Program-made: the position numbers and the translations under genes
The notes under the pieces: generated by a model
What the model was told of the DNA's origin: nothing
Databases searched by the model: none
The model's input: the letters and a program-made list of their open reading frames with translations, nothing else
Assembly: GCA_025357945.1 (NCBI GenBank)
Contig: JANYLJ010000054.1
Coordinates: 1-64,000 of the forward strand
Source: Gemmatimonadota bacterium
GTDB lineage: Bacteria > Gemmatimonadota > Gemmatimonadetes > Gemmatimonadales > GWC2-71-9
DNA: 64,000 bases
Reading direction: 5' to 3'
Shown: positions 44,774 to 53,948 of the stretch, piece after piece
How positions within the stretch are numbered: the first letter of the stretch is position 1
How the letters are laid out: every line of letters begins with the position of its first letter

Positions 44774-45834
44774 GCGACGGCCGCCAGCCGCTCTTGCAGA
44801 ATCGAATAGTCCTGGCGACGCCGGAGCGGTGTGTACCCGGCATCGCGGATCGCGCGCTCCATCTCCGCGATGGTGGCGCGGTGGGTCGTTCCGGCCGCAG
44901 AGACGACGTTCTCTTCCATCATCAGCGAGCCGAAATCATTGGCGCCGAAGCGCAGCGCCACCTGCCCCACCTTGAGGCCCATGGTCACCCAGCTCGACTG
45001 CAGGTTCGGCACGTTGTCGCAGATGATCCGGGCCATGGCCAAGGTGCGCAGGTAGGTGACCGAATCGGTCTTGACGCGATCGCTCATCCCCGGCGTGCCC
45101 TCGGGCTGGAGCGGCCAGCAGATGAACGCCGTGAAGCCGCCAGTGCGGCCCTGCAACTCGCGCACGCGGAACAAGTGTTCGATCCGATCGGCGTTGCTCT
45201 CGCCAAGCCCGTACATCATTGTCACCGACGTCTTCATTCCCTGTCGATGTGCCTCTTCTTGCACGCCTAGCCATTCCTCCGTCTGCGCCTTCTTCTTCGC
45301 CACGCGCGCGCGAACCGCATCGACCAGGATCTCGCCGCCGCCGCCCGGGATCGAGTCCAGCCCGGCGTCGCGCAGCTCACGAACCACCTCGGACACCGTC
45401 AATCCAAAGCGTTCCGAGAAGAAGACCACCTCGGACGGCGAGAAGCCATGGATGTGGATCGGATGATGCTGCTTGATGTAGCGCATCAACTCGAGGTACC
45501 AATCGAACGGGATGTACGGGTTGTGCCCACCCTGCATCAGGATCTGCACGCCGCCGAGGGCCTTGCACTCGTCAATCTTGGCGCCGATCTGCTCGAACGA
45601 GAGCACGTACCCCGACCCGTCCTTCGGTCGGCGAGCGAAGGCACAGAACGCGCAATCGGCGACACAGACGTTGGTGTAGTTGATATTACGATCGATGATG
45701 TACGTCACGACATCGTCGGGATGCAGTCGGTACCGCTCGCGCTCGGCGAGTGCGCCGAGTTCGAGCAACGGGGCGTTCTCGTACACGTCGAGGTAGTCGC
45801 GAAACTCGGCGCTGTCGCGATTGACCGTGTCCAT
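44770..45834 (-). CDS. mqnC: Cyclic dehypoxanthine futalosine synthase
   Basis: NINYTNVCVADCAFCAFARRP radical SAM motif; ILMQGGHNPYIPFDWYLELMRYIKQ; IPGGGGEILVDAVR. Confidence 0.95.
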   Translation of the reverse strand: MDTVNRDSAEFRDYLDVYENAPLLELGALAERERYRLHPDDVVTYIIDRNINYTNVCVADCAFCAFARRPKDGSGYVLSFEQIGAKIDECKALGGVQILMQGGHNPYIPFDWYLELMRYIKQHHPIHIHGFSPSEVVFFSERFGLTVSEVVRELRDAGLDSIPGGGGEILVDAVRARVAKKKAQTEEWLGVQEEAHRQGMKTSVTMMYGLGESNADRIEHLFRVRELQGRTGGFTAFICWPLQPEGTPGMSDRVKTDSVTYLRTLAMARIICDNVPNLQSSWVTMGLKVGQVALRFGANDFGSLMMEENVVSAAGTTHRATIAEMERAIRDAGYTPLRRRQDYSILQERLAAVA

Positions 45835-46655
45835 CAGGCCGCCGTGAGAAATGTGAGTGAGCCGTCGGGCACGAGGCCGTCCTTGGCAAGTCGTCCGAAG
45901 AATTCGGTCAGTCCGGCCAGGTGCCGATAGGACAACTGGTAATCCAGGTCGCCCAGGTACGCCCGGCACGTGATGCGCGGAATGCCGGTGCGGGCCGACG
46001 CTTCGTCGGCGATCAGGTCGAGGTGCTGAACGCCCCATGCGCGGGATTCCAGCAGTCGCTGATGGACCTGCAACGCGCCGGTGCGGTCGGCGTCGCGGCG
46101 TGCCGCCCAGACAGCAAAGACGAACGGCAGCCCCGTCCACTCTTTCCACGCGGCGCCGAGGTCCGCGAACACGGGGTAGATGCCGCTGGCGCGCAGGTGC
46201 AACGCCGCGTCGCCAATGACCAGTACGGCGTCGTGCGGCAGGCTCTCGAGTGCGGTCAGGTCGTTCGCCTCCGCGCGCGCGGTGACGAAGTTGGGCGCGA
46301 CCTGCCAGACGTGGCGACAAAGCAGCGCGAGGAGGAGGTGCGAGGTGCGGGACGACGCGGTGCGCAGCACGGTGCCCCCGTTCAGCTCCGATACCGGGCG
46401 CTTGCTGAAAAGGGCGACGCTGTGGACGGGACCGTCACACGAGATCGCCAGACCAGGCAGGAGATGGTAGGCGGCTGCATCGCGCGCGTATTCCACCGCC
46501 GACACGACGCTCAGGTCCAACTCCCCGGCGGCGAGCAGATCGTTGAGCTCGGCGGCGGTCGCCGACACGATGGTCGCTGGCGCGGGGACGAGACCGCGGT
46601 CCATCGCGGCGTACACAGGCGCCGCATTGATCCATGGGATCCGGCCGAGTCTCAT
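45834..46655 (-). CDS. mqnA: Chorismate dehydratase
   Basis: RLGRIPWINAAPVYAAMD, LLAAGELDLSVVSAVEYARDA, LVIGDAAL; between mqnC and mqnE. Confidence 0.93.
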   Translation of the reverse strand: MRLGRIPWINAAPVYAAMDRGLVPAPATIVSATAAELNDLLAAGELDLSVVSAVEYARDAAAYHLLPGLAISCDGPVHSVALFSKRPVSELNGGTVLRTASSRTSHLLLALLCRHVWQVAPNFVTARAEANDLTALESLPHDAVLVIGDAALHLRASGIYPVFADLGAAWKEWTGLPFVFAVWAARRDADRTGALQVHQRLLESRAWGVQHLDLIADEASARTGIPRITCRAYLGDLDYQLSYRHLAGLTEFFGRLAKDGLVPDGSLTFLTAA

Positions 46656-47872
46656 GCCGCGTGCACCACCGGCAGGGCAGCCCGGCGATCACCGCCCCGG
46701 GCTTGTCCCAGGCCGCTGAAGTCGCTGCGCACCGACTCGTAGAGCGAGTTCCGTTCGACCGGCGTTTTGCCGGCGTCACGGATCAGCGCAACGAGGCCCT
46801 CGTACGCCATGCCCATGTCGGTATGCGCGCCGGCTTCGTGATAGATCCGTTCGAACACAACGGTGCCTTCGACGTCATCGCACCCGAACGCAAGCGCGAT
46901 TTGCGAAATAAAGGGCGTCACCATCGGCCAGTGCGTCTTGACGTGGGGAATCGAATCGAGGAACAAGCGGCCGATGGCGATGTTCTTGAGGTCCTCGTAA
47001 CCGGTCGTCGCCGTGCCGACCCGGCCAAGCTGCTCGCCGAGCTCGTTGTGTTCGGTGTGGTACGCGAGGGGAATGTAGGTGAGGAAGCCCCCGGTCTCAT
47101 CCTGCAGGTCGCGCAGCATGGTGAGGTGTTCGATGCGATCATCCGCCGTCTCGACATGCCCGTAGAGCATGGTGCAGTTGGTCGGGATGCCGAGCGCGTG
47201 CGCTTCGCGGTGCACGGCAATCCACTCGGTGCCGGTGAGCTTCCGCTCGGCGATTGTGGCGCGCACCGCGGTCGAGAACACTTCCGCTCCGCCGCCGGGG
47301 AGCGAGGTCAGACCGGCCTCCTTGAGCGCGACGAGGGCGTCGCGAACTGAGACCTTCTCGATCCGCGCGAGGTGCGCGATCTCGACGGCCGTGAGCGCCT
47401 TGATGTGCACACCGGGATGCCGTTCCTTGAGGCCGCGAATCATGTCGGTGTAGTAACTGAGCCGCAGCTTCGGATGGAGGCCGCCGACGATATGGAACTC
47501 GCGGGTCGGTGATCCGACCGCTTGCGCCGCTTCGTGGTAGACCTCTTCGAGCGACCGGGTGTAATGCCCGTCTTCTTTCGGCATCCGGGCGAACGAGCAG
47601 AAGGTGCAGGTATTGCGGAGAATGCAGACGTTGGTCGGGTTGATGTGCTGATTGGCGGAGAAAAAGACCCGGTCGCCGTTCCGACGGGCGTTGGCGAACT
47701 CGGCGAGGGTGCCCAGGCCGATCAGGTCGCTGGTTGCGTAGAGGACGCGAGCGTCCGCCGCGTCGAGACGGCGGCCCTCCCCCACCCGGTTGGCAATCGG
47801 GCGGAGGGCCGGGTCGCGGATCCGGTCGAAAGCGAGCGTTGGGGCGGGTGCGCTGGGGCTGCCAGGTGCCAT
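46652..47872 (-). CDS. mqnE: Aminodeoxyfutalosine synthase
   Basis: NPTNVCILRNTCTFCSFARMPKEDGHY, FHIVGGLHPKLRLSYYTDMIRGLK, LPGGGAEVFSTAVR. Confidence 0.95.
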   Translation of the reverse strand: MAPGSPSAPAPTLAFDRIRDPALRPIANRVGEGRRLDAADARVLYATSDLIGLGTLAEFANARRNGDRVFFSANQHINPTNVCILRNTCTFCSFARMPKEDGHYTRSLEEVYHEAAQAVGSPTREFHIVGGLHPKLRLSYYTDMIRGLKERHPGVHIKALTAVEIAHLARIEKVSVRDALVALKEAGLTSLPGGGAEVFSTAVRATIAERKLTGTEWIAVHREAHALGIPTNCTMLYGHVETADDRIEHLTMLRDLQDETGGFLTYIPLAYHTEHNELGEQLGRVGTATTGYEDLKNIAIGRLFLDSIPHVKTHWPMVTPFISQIALAFGCDDVEGTVVFERIYHEAGAHTDMGMAYEGLVALIRDAGKTPVERNSLYESVRSDFSGLGQARGGDRRAALPVVHAA

Positions 47873-47984
47873 GCTGGAATTTACCGGAAGCCCGACTCCG
47901 GTGGTACCGGCGGACCTCAACCAGGCGTCAGCCGGCTCGCCCGCGGAACGGCTCCCCGCCCTTCGGGGGCGTACCACCAATCGT

Positions 47985-49769
47985 ATGGTGCCGCCATCTT
48001 TTGCACCGATGCCCACCCCGTCCCTGATGCCACTGCCGCCCGCGCCCGGGGCCGTGCTTCCTCTCTCGGGCGCCACGACCGTCACGATCGGCTCGGTGGA
48101 CAGTTCGACGTTGCACCTCGAAGTGCCCGGCGTGGCCCCGCACCACGCGGCCATCGAGTCACGCGACGGCGCCTGGTGGATCCGGCCGATCGGCGGAACG
48201 GTAGAGCTCAACGGCGTGCCGCTGACAGGGGCGGCACGACTGAGCGACCGGGATCAGCTCCGGATCGCCGCCAATCTGTACTACGAATTCGCCACCGGCG
48301 AGCGGCGCACCCGGCGGATGGAATCGGCGGCGGACATGATCGCGCGGCCTCGCAAGCGGAGCTCCGGTAGGCTGCCGGGCGCCCGACGCAACGTGTCGCT
48401 CGCCGCTATCGCCACGGTGGTGATCGCGGTACTCCTGGTCGTCGGGGCCGCCGGCGTGGCGTGGTACGGCATCTTCCGCGCAACCAAGTCGATCGTCGTC
48501 CTCGACGATCGCCAGGCGGCAGAACTCGACACCCTGCTCGTGATCGCCTACGACCATGTGGAACGGGGCGGCACGCTGCTCGAACTGGGGCTCGGTGACG
48601 GAGCCAGCGACGAATTCGCCAAGGCCGTGACCACCCTCGAGCTGAGCGACCTGCGGAATCATCCGCTCGTGAAGCCGAGAATTCAGGCGCTCGCTGCGTC
48701 GGTCGCCGCCATCTATCGCGAGCGAAGCCTCGCGGTGCCGAGCAATTACGCCAACGCGACCTCGCCCCTCACCGCCGAGCAGCTCAAGACCGCGTCACTC
48801 TCGGCCGACCAGTTCGCCGGCAACTTCGCGCTGATGGCCGCCGGGTTCGCGGCGAAGTTCGGTCACCAGATCGTCATCTCCGGACGCGACCACGCCGAGC
48901 ACGTGATTCTGTACGGCAAGGGAGGAGCAATGGACCTGAGCATCAAGGATATGAACCCGGCCGAGGTGCGTTTCATTATCGAGCAGTCGCACGGCCGACA
49001 CATCCGTGTGAAGGACTTCTCGCAGGACTCGGTACTGCGTCGCCAGGTGGCGAATGCGATCAGGGCTGGCCTGCTTTTCGAGGCGGGAACCGGCCTGCAC
49101 CTGCACATCGATCGCTTCGCCAACCGGCGGGATCGGTGGACCACGCTGCGGACTACGCCATCACGGGAGCGACCGGCGGAGTTCTTCGAGCGAAGGGCGC
49201 CGGGAGGCGGACTAGCGACTGCGTCTGCGGCGGGCGGCACCGACGCCGGAGAGCGCCAGAAGTCCGGTTGCGAAGAGCGTCATGGTCGCGGGCTCCGGCG
49301 TCACTGCCACCGCGGGAGTCCCGAAGAACTGAAAATCCGAAGCGCCGTTGTTCGCAGCACCGATGGTATAGGCGCTCACCTGCCACTTGACGTACCGAGC
49401 GGTGAACGGGGTAAGCACCGAAGCGGTGCTAATGGATACACCACCATTGGAGTAGCCGGTCGATCCGGTCAGGCTGCTGAAGTCGGTTTGGTTGCTGAAG
49501 CGCAGATTGAAGCCGGTCACGTCGCCGCTGCAGTTCGTGCCGGTGTAGCCGATCGAAGAAAAAGCGATCGCCGCGCCGAAATCGAAGGCAATGAAGGTAT
49601 TCGTCCCGCCCGATTCGGTGCAGTAGACCGTCGCGGCCCCGAGGGCGTCGATGGCGTTCGAGAGCTGATAGAAGGCGTTCGAGTTGTCGTTCGGAAAGCC
49701 AGGCGTACCGCCGAAAATGGCGACGCTGGCGTTATTGATGAGCTGGGCGCTGAGCGTCGTGGGAATTGA
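47985..49769 (+). CDS. N-terminal FHA-like domain, TM segment, extracytoplasmic M15-like peptidase domain; C-terminal ~190 aa is read-through antisense to the PEP-CTERM gene
   Basis: FHA-like VTIGSVDSSTLHLEVPGVAPHHAAIESRDGAWWIRPIGGTVELNGVPL; TM AAIATVVIAVLLVVGAAGVAWYGIF; SGRDHAEHVILYGKGGAMDL and GTGLHLHIDRFANRRDRW; paralogous to 55075-56334. Confidence 0.75.
   Translation: MVPPSFAPMPTPSLMPLPPAPGAVLPLSGATTVTIGSVDSSTLHLEVPGVAPHHAAIESRDGAWWIRPIGGTVELNGVPLTGAARLSDRDQLRIAANLYYEFATGERRTRRMESAADMIARPRKRSSGRLPGARRNVSLAAIATVVIAVLLVVGAAGVAWYGIFRATKSIVVLDDRQAAELDTLLVIAYDHVERGGTLLELGLGDGASDEFAKAVTTLELSDLRNHPLVKPRIQALAASVAAIYRERSLAVPSNYANATSPLTAEQLKTASLSADQFAGNFALMAAGFAAKFGHQIVISGRDHAEHVILYGKGGAMDLSIKDMNPAEVRFIIEQSHGRHIRVKDFSQDSVLRRQVANAIRAGLLFEAGTGLHLHIDRFANRRDRWTTLRTTPSRERPAEFFERRAPGGGLATASAAGGTDAGERQKSGCEERHGRGLRRHCHRGSPEELKIRSAVVRSTDGIGAHLPLDVPSGERGKHRSGANGYTTIGVAGRSGQAAEVGLVAEAQIEAGHVAAAVRAGVADRRKSDRRAEIEGNEGIRPARFGAVDRRGPEGVDGVRELIEGVRVVVRKARRTAENGDAGVIDELGAERRGN
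49111..49203. repeat. 93-bp direct repeat, copy A (end of FHA/M15-like domain)
   Basis: 89/93 identical by eye to 50156-50248: atcgc(t/g)tcgccaaccggcgggatcggtggaccacgctgcgg... Confidence 0.92.
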
Positions 49770-49814
49770 CAGCCCACCGGCCAAGCCTGCGAGAAGCATG
49801 AGGTGGCGTTTCAT
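49212..49814 (-). CDS. PEP-CTERM sorting-domain protein
   Basis: Signal peptide MKRHLMLLAGLAGGLSIPTTLSAQ; C-terminal TPEPATMTLFATGLLALSGVGAARRRRSR tripartite signal. Confidence 0.9.
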   Translation of the reverse strand: MKRHLMLLAGLAGGLSIPTTLSAQLINNASVAIFGGTPGFPNDNSNAFYQLSNAIDALGAATVYCTESGGTNTFIAFDFGAAIAFSSIGYTGTNCSGDVTGFNLRFSNQTDFSSLTGSTGYSNGGVSISTASVLTPFTARYVKWQVSAYTIGAANNGASDFQFFGTPAVAVTPEPATMTLFATGLLALSGVGAARRRRSR

Positions 49815-50155
49815 GGACCAAGTCCCTCCAGATGCAATCGGTTGGGTCACCGGAACAAGCGGGACAGAGGCAAGATTCATGCGGCGCCGAGCGTTGCGAT
49901 CAGCAATGGCGGCCGGGAGCACCGCGATTCCAGGAAAAGGTTCAATCCATGCAGGCTGGCGCAGTCTTAAGTCCAATCGTTCCGAACTTCCGAACCGGAG
50001 AAATGTACTCTCGAAGCGGCGTCAGGGTGTGGTGCCAGGGCAACGATTCTGATGCGAGCGATCCGCAGTTATTCCCCGTGCCTTGGCGTTCGTTCATGCC
50101 ACCAGCCGCACGATAGCTGATCGGCGAACGACAACCGCTGGGGACAAGCTATTGC

Positions 50156-50248
50156 ATCGCGTCGCCAACCGGCGGGATCGGTGGACCACGCTGCGGGCTA
50201 CGCCGTCACGGGAGCGACCGGCCGAGTTCTTCGAGCGAAGGGCGCCGG
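50156..50248. repeat. 93-bp direct repeat, copy B (carries the 3' end of the kinase gene and a displaced FHA/M15 3' end)
   Basis: See copy A; plus frame continues ...ERRAPAGIVAPGRNDGV stop at 50286; minus frame ends the kinase RRPSLEELGRSLP stop. Confidence 0.92.
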
Positions 50249-50859
50249 CGGGGATCGTCGCTCCGGGCCGCAATGATGGCGTCTGAAGCGGCATCACCGA
50301 GCAGCGCAGCGAGTGTCATCGCCACACCGTAGACATCGACCGCCGGCGACACAACGCCCGTTGCGTTCTTCCGCAACTCTGGCGCTGACCACGGTGGCGT
50401 GCCGACTTCATCCTCTTGCCAGCCATCCGGCAGCGCGCGTGGCGGGTCACCCCAGGCGGCGATCCCGAAGTCCGCCAAGCGGAGTGCGTCACCCACAAAA
50501 AGCAGATTGGACGGCTTGATGTCCCGGTGTGTGACACCCCGTGCGTGGCACGCCGCGACGACGGCGAGCAGCTCGCTCGCGATGCGCTTGCGGTTGCCCA
50601 GGGACAGCCCGCCGCGCAGTCGGTCGTGAAGCGAGCCTCCGTCGGCAAACTCGAGCAGGAGCGTGAGCGGCGCCTGCCGTACCTCGAGCAGCCGGATCAC
50701 CCCGGGCGTCCCGGCGAGGTGCAAGAGTACGTCCGCTTCGTTCTGCAGCCGCAGGGCGAAGTCCTCGCGCATGGCGTCTTCGGGGCGGAGCTGCTTGAAG
50801 GCACAAGGATTTCCCCGCGCATCCATCCCGCGAGTGATCAGCGACGTCGCCTGCGTCAT
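50206..50859 (-). CDS. Compact Ser/Thr protein kinase
   Basis: CAFKQL lysine, VTHRDIKPSNLLF, RLADFGIAAWG, GTPPWSAPE; glycine-rich loop poor. Confidence 0.88.
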   Translation of the reverse strand: MTQATSLITRGMDARGNPCAFKQLRPEDAMREDFALRLQNEADVLLHLAGTPGVIRLLEVRQAPLTLLLEFADGGSLHDRLRGGLSLGNRKRIASELLAVVAACHARGVTHRDIKPSNLLFVGDALRLADFGIAAWGDPPRALPDGWQEDEVGTPPWSAPELRKNATGVVSPAVDVYGVAMTLAALLGDAASDAIIAARSDDPRRRPSLEELGRSLP

Positions 50860-51773
50860 CAGATGATCAGGAACTTGAACCGCGCCATCCCCGCGAGCGA
50901 AAACTCATCACCGTCTTCGAGCGTGCGGTGTTCGCCGCGATCGAGCAATTCCTCGTCCATGTAGGTGCCGTTCAGCGATGAGTCGATCAGGAAGTACTTG
51001 TCGTTCTTGCGGACGATAGTGCAGTGATAGCGTGAGATGAACGCATCGGCATCGCTGAGAATGAGGTCGTTCCTTTCCTCCGGCCGATCCGATACCGCCG
51101 AGCCAATGCGAAACACCGGCCGATCGATCGTGTACATCTTGCCGCGCCCGATGCCATCGATGATTTCCAGCATCGCCTTCTGTTGCGACGCATCAGCCCG
51201 CCGCCGGGCCAGCTGCCGCTGGTGACGGGCGGCCAGAAGTCTGGCACCGACGGCCACGATGAGCGCGAGGAGCAGAATCGAGCCCGCGATCGTGAACAAG
51301 GTCGTCCGCAACTGGCGCGCTCGGGCGAGGGCGACGATGCGATCGCGAAACGCCAGCGCGCGCTGGTTGTCGGGTTGCGCGGCAAGGATGCCATCGACCG
51401 TATGGCGCGCGCCAGCAAGATCCCGCGACTGAATCGCACGCTGCACTGCGGCGAGCCGCTGATCGATGGCGTTGCCCGCCTGGCGCACCGAATCGGACTT
51501 CACCGCCGCGTCGTAGTCAGCCACCGCCGCCCGATAGCCGGCGTCCACCGTCGAATCGCCCATCCCCTGCAATTGCATCCGCTTCCAGCAGTCGGTCCGG
51601 TCACGGATACTCTGCATCGTGTGGTCGGCCGATTGGTCCATCTGCTGGCAGAAGTGGCGCAGCGTAGTCTTTTCCTGCTCGCGTTGTCCACTCGTGCCGG
51701 ATGGGCTGACTCGCCCCTGGGCCATCAGTACCGCTGGGAGGAAGGACAATACCGCGAGGACCCGACTCAGCAT
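50859..51773 (-). CDS. Transmembrane protein with signal peptide, extracytoplasmic domain, TM helix and C-terminal FHA domain
   Basis: [85 protein letters not shown]; paralogous to 56212-57132. Confidence 0.9.
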   Translation of the reverse strand: MLSRVLAVLSFLPAVLMAQGRVSPSGTSGQREQEKTTLRHFCQQMDQSADHTMQSIRDRTDCWKRMQLQGMGDSTVDAGYRAAVADYDAAVKSDSVRQAGNAIDQRLAAVQRAIQSRDLAGARHTVDGILAAQPDNQRALAFRDRIVALARARQLRTTLFTIAGSILLLALIVAVGARLLAARHQRQLARRRADASQQKAMLEIIDGIGRGKMYTIDRPVFRIGSAVSDRPEERNDLILSDADAFISRYHCTIVRKNDKYFLIDSSLNGTYMDEELLDRGEHRTLEDGDEFSLAGMARFKFLII

Positions 51774-51813
51774 GGCGGGAAAGGTGGTGCGAACGGTTGC
51801 CCGGGTCCAGCCG

Positions 51814-53112
51814 TCACCGGCGGAGCGCGGTTCGGCGCGCCGTCTGATGAGTGATGTCTTCCGGCTGCCGGGGTGGTCCTTCTTCGGTCGTGACACCGGC
51901 GGCCCCGGTCCGCGTGGTGGTCGAGCGTTCGCGTGCGGTGGGCGCCGCGACCGTCGATTGACGCCACCCGACGCGCAGGGCCAGCACCCAGATTCCGGCC
52001 ACCAGGACTGCCATCAGCAACGCGACAACTGGGCGGTTGCTGCCGGCACCAACACCAAGAAGCAGCGCCTCTCGAAGTGCCGGGCTCAGTGCCGATGGCT
52101 CCGCGACCGCCTGAAACGCCGGCATCGCGATGAGCGGCGGCCGCCACGCCAACGCTGCGACCGCAGCCCGCGTCGCGCCGACGCTCAGTGCCGCCGACCC
52201 GATTGCGGCTGTCCGACCCAGTGCCGCGGTCCCGAGTGCGCCAACACCGAACGTCAATTCGCGCGCGCCGATAAACTCCCGGGCAATGGCCGCGAGGCGG
52301 AGCGCGATAGCGTTCGGATCGAGCGCTACGGAGTAGGCCGAGCCGGCGGGACCAGCCAGCGCATGAAGTTCGGCCATGGGCGCATTCACGCTGAGCGCCA
52401 GAATCCAGATGCGCGGCCCGGCGGAGCCCACTCCAGCCGCGGCCTGGCTCAACCCGGCAGGCCCGGCAAGCAGGTCCGCCGCATCCTTCCCCCGCCCCAG
52501 GTCGTTGCGACCCATGCTGATCACCAGCAGACCGGCATTGCCGCCGAACGCGCCGTCACTCGCCGCCGCAACGCGCTGCGCACCGCGCAGGATCGCGCTG
52601 TACAGCGGCGATCGTCCCTTGGACGCCGGCGCCCGCAGGGTGTCAACCGATGCGATCGCCGACCCAGGCGAGTGGAACGTGGCGTCGGCAATTTGCCGCG
52701 GCAGATCTCGCCCGTCGAATCCCACCACGGCGACCTTGATGGCGGAGGTATCAAGAGTGGCAAGCCAGGACTTCAGCGCAATCCGGGTGAACGCAATCCC
52801 TTCTCCCGACATCGCGGCGCCGCGATCGATCAGGATCAACAGCCGCGTTGGCAGCACCTCGGCCGGTGCCGCGCCGAGCCCTGGGCCGACCAGCGGGTGA
52901 CCAACAATTTCGCCGCTCCACGCTGCGTTTTGCCAAACGGAATCCAGCGCCCCCACCGCGGCGCGCGCGGACGCATCAAGCGTTACGCGGGCTCGCAGGC
53001 AGGGGGCATCACTGCCGGCTGTGCAGCGCACCAGTTCGAGGCGCGCGGGGACCTGCGCCATCCCCACGCGCGCCACGGTGATGCCGAGGACCGCGAGCAG
53101 TGCTCGTCGCAT
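51814..53112 (-). CDS. VWA-like domain secreted/membrane protein
   Basis: RLLILIDRGAAMSGEGIAFTRIALKSWLATLDTSAIKVAVVGFDG pattern; C-terminal TM VVALLMAVLVAGIWVLAL. Confidence 0.65.
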   Translation of the reverse strand: MRRALLAVLGITVARVGMAQVPARLELVRCTAGSDAPCLRARVTLDASARAAVGALDSVWQNAAWSGEIVGHPLVGPGLGAAPAEVLPTRLLILIDRGAAMSGEGIAFTRIALKSWLATLDTSAIKVAVVGFDGRDLPRQIADATFHSPGSAIASVDTLRAPASKGRSPLYSAILRGAQRVAAASDGAFGGNAGLLVISMGRNDLGRGKDAADLLAGPAGLSQAAAGVGSAGPRIWILALSVNAPMAELHALAGPAGSAYSVALDPNAIALRLAAIAREFIGARELTFGVGALGTAALGRTAAIGSAALSVGATRAAVAALAWRPPLIAMPAFQAVAEPSALSPALREALLLGVGAGSNRPVVALLMAVLVAGIWVLALRVGWRQSTVAAPTARERSTTTRTGAAGVTTEEGPPRQPEDITHQTARRTALRR

Positions 53113-53948
53113 CACGGCGCCCGGAGCACTCGAAGGTGGTACCGGGTCCGACCGACCGCGATCGTCCCGGACGCCGCAATGAACGTCGGGTGCCGAACGT
53201 TGTGGCCGGACGCGACGACACCGCCCGCCGGCGGATAGAGCGCGATGCGCCCGCTCACGCAGGCGACCTGCGCCTCGCCGAGCGCGAGCACCTTCCCGTC
53301 GTGGAGTGGCCATTCCCGGAGCGTCAGCAGGCTCGGCTCCTCACCGCGGGCCGGCAGCAGTTCGATCGTCGCGGTCGCGTGCCAAAGCTCCGGGCCTGAA
53401 ACCGCGAAGCCGACTGTACCACCGAACCAGAGCGATGCGACCGCCTGCCACACGTCCGTAGCGCCAGGAAGGGTGAAGATCACGCCGGCGATTGCGCCAC
53501 CGCCGCAGGCGATCAACGCACTTTCCGCGATCCGTCGCGACGGGCGGCCGTGGATGAATGCCGCCAGGAAGGTCGTTGTTCCACCGGCGGAGAACGCCCA
53601 GGCGGCGACACGCTCGATCAGGAAGATTCGCGCCGACGCCGACGTGTGGATGAAGGCGAGCAACGACGCGCCGCAGAGCGCGCCGACGCCGCCGAACAGC
53701 GCGCCGGCGACGGCGTTGAAGACCACATCCTGACGCTGTCGGAATGCGCGGGCCGCGATCACGGCGCCCCCCACCACTCCGCCGACGACCAGCGCCGCAA
53801 TTTGGTCGAGCCGGGTGTAATCGACGGTCACCACCGGGCCGAGCCCGTTGAGCAGCCAGCCGCAGGCTGCGGCGGCGATACCGATCACGGTGGAGGCGAG
53901 CACGCCGTGCGGCAGGCGCGACGCGCCAGCACCGGTCGCCGCGTTCAT
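53112..53948 (-). CDS. Multi-pass membrane protein with C-terminal cytoplasmic beta-rich (FHA-like?) domain
   Basis: Several TM segments; C-terminus EEPSLLTLREWPLHDGKVLALGEAQVACVSGRIALYPPAGGVVASGHNVRHPTFIAASGTIAVGRTRYHLRVL. Confidence 0.6.
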   Translation of the reverse strand: MNAATGAGASRLPHGVLASTVIGIAAAACGWLLNGLGPVVTVDYTRLDQIAALVVGGVVGGAVIAARAFRQRQDVVFNAVAGALFGGVGALCGASLLAFIHTSASARIFLIERVAAWAFSAGGTTTFLAAFIHGRPSRRIAESALIACGGGAIAGVIFTLPGATDVWQAVASLWFGGTVGFAVSGPELWHATATIELLPARGEEPSLLTLREWPLHDGKVLALGEAQVACVSGRIALYPPAGGVVASGHNVRHPTFIAASGTIAVGRTRYHLRVLRAP

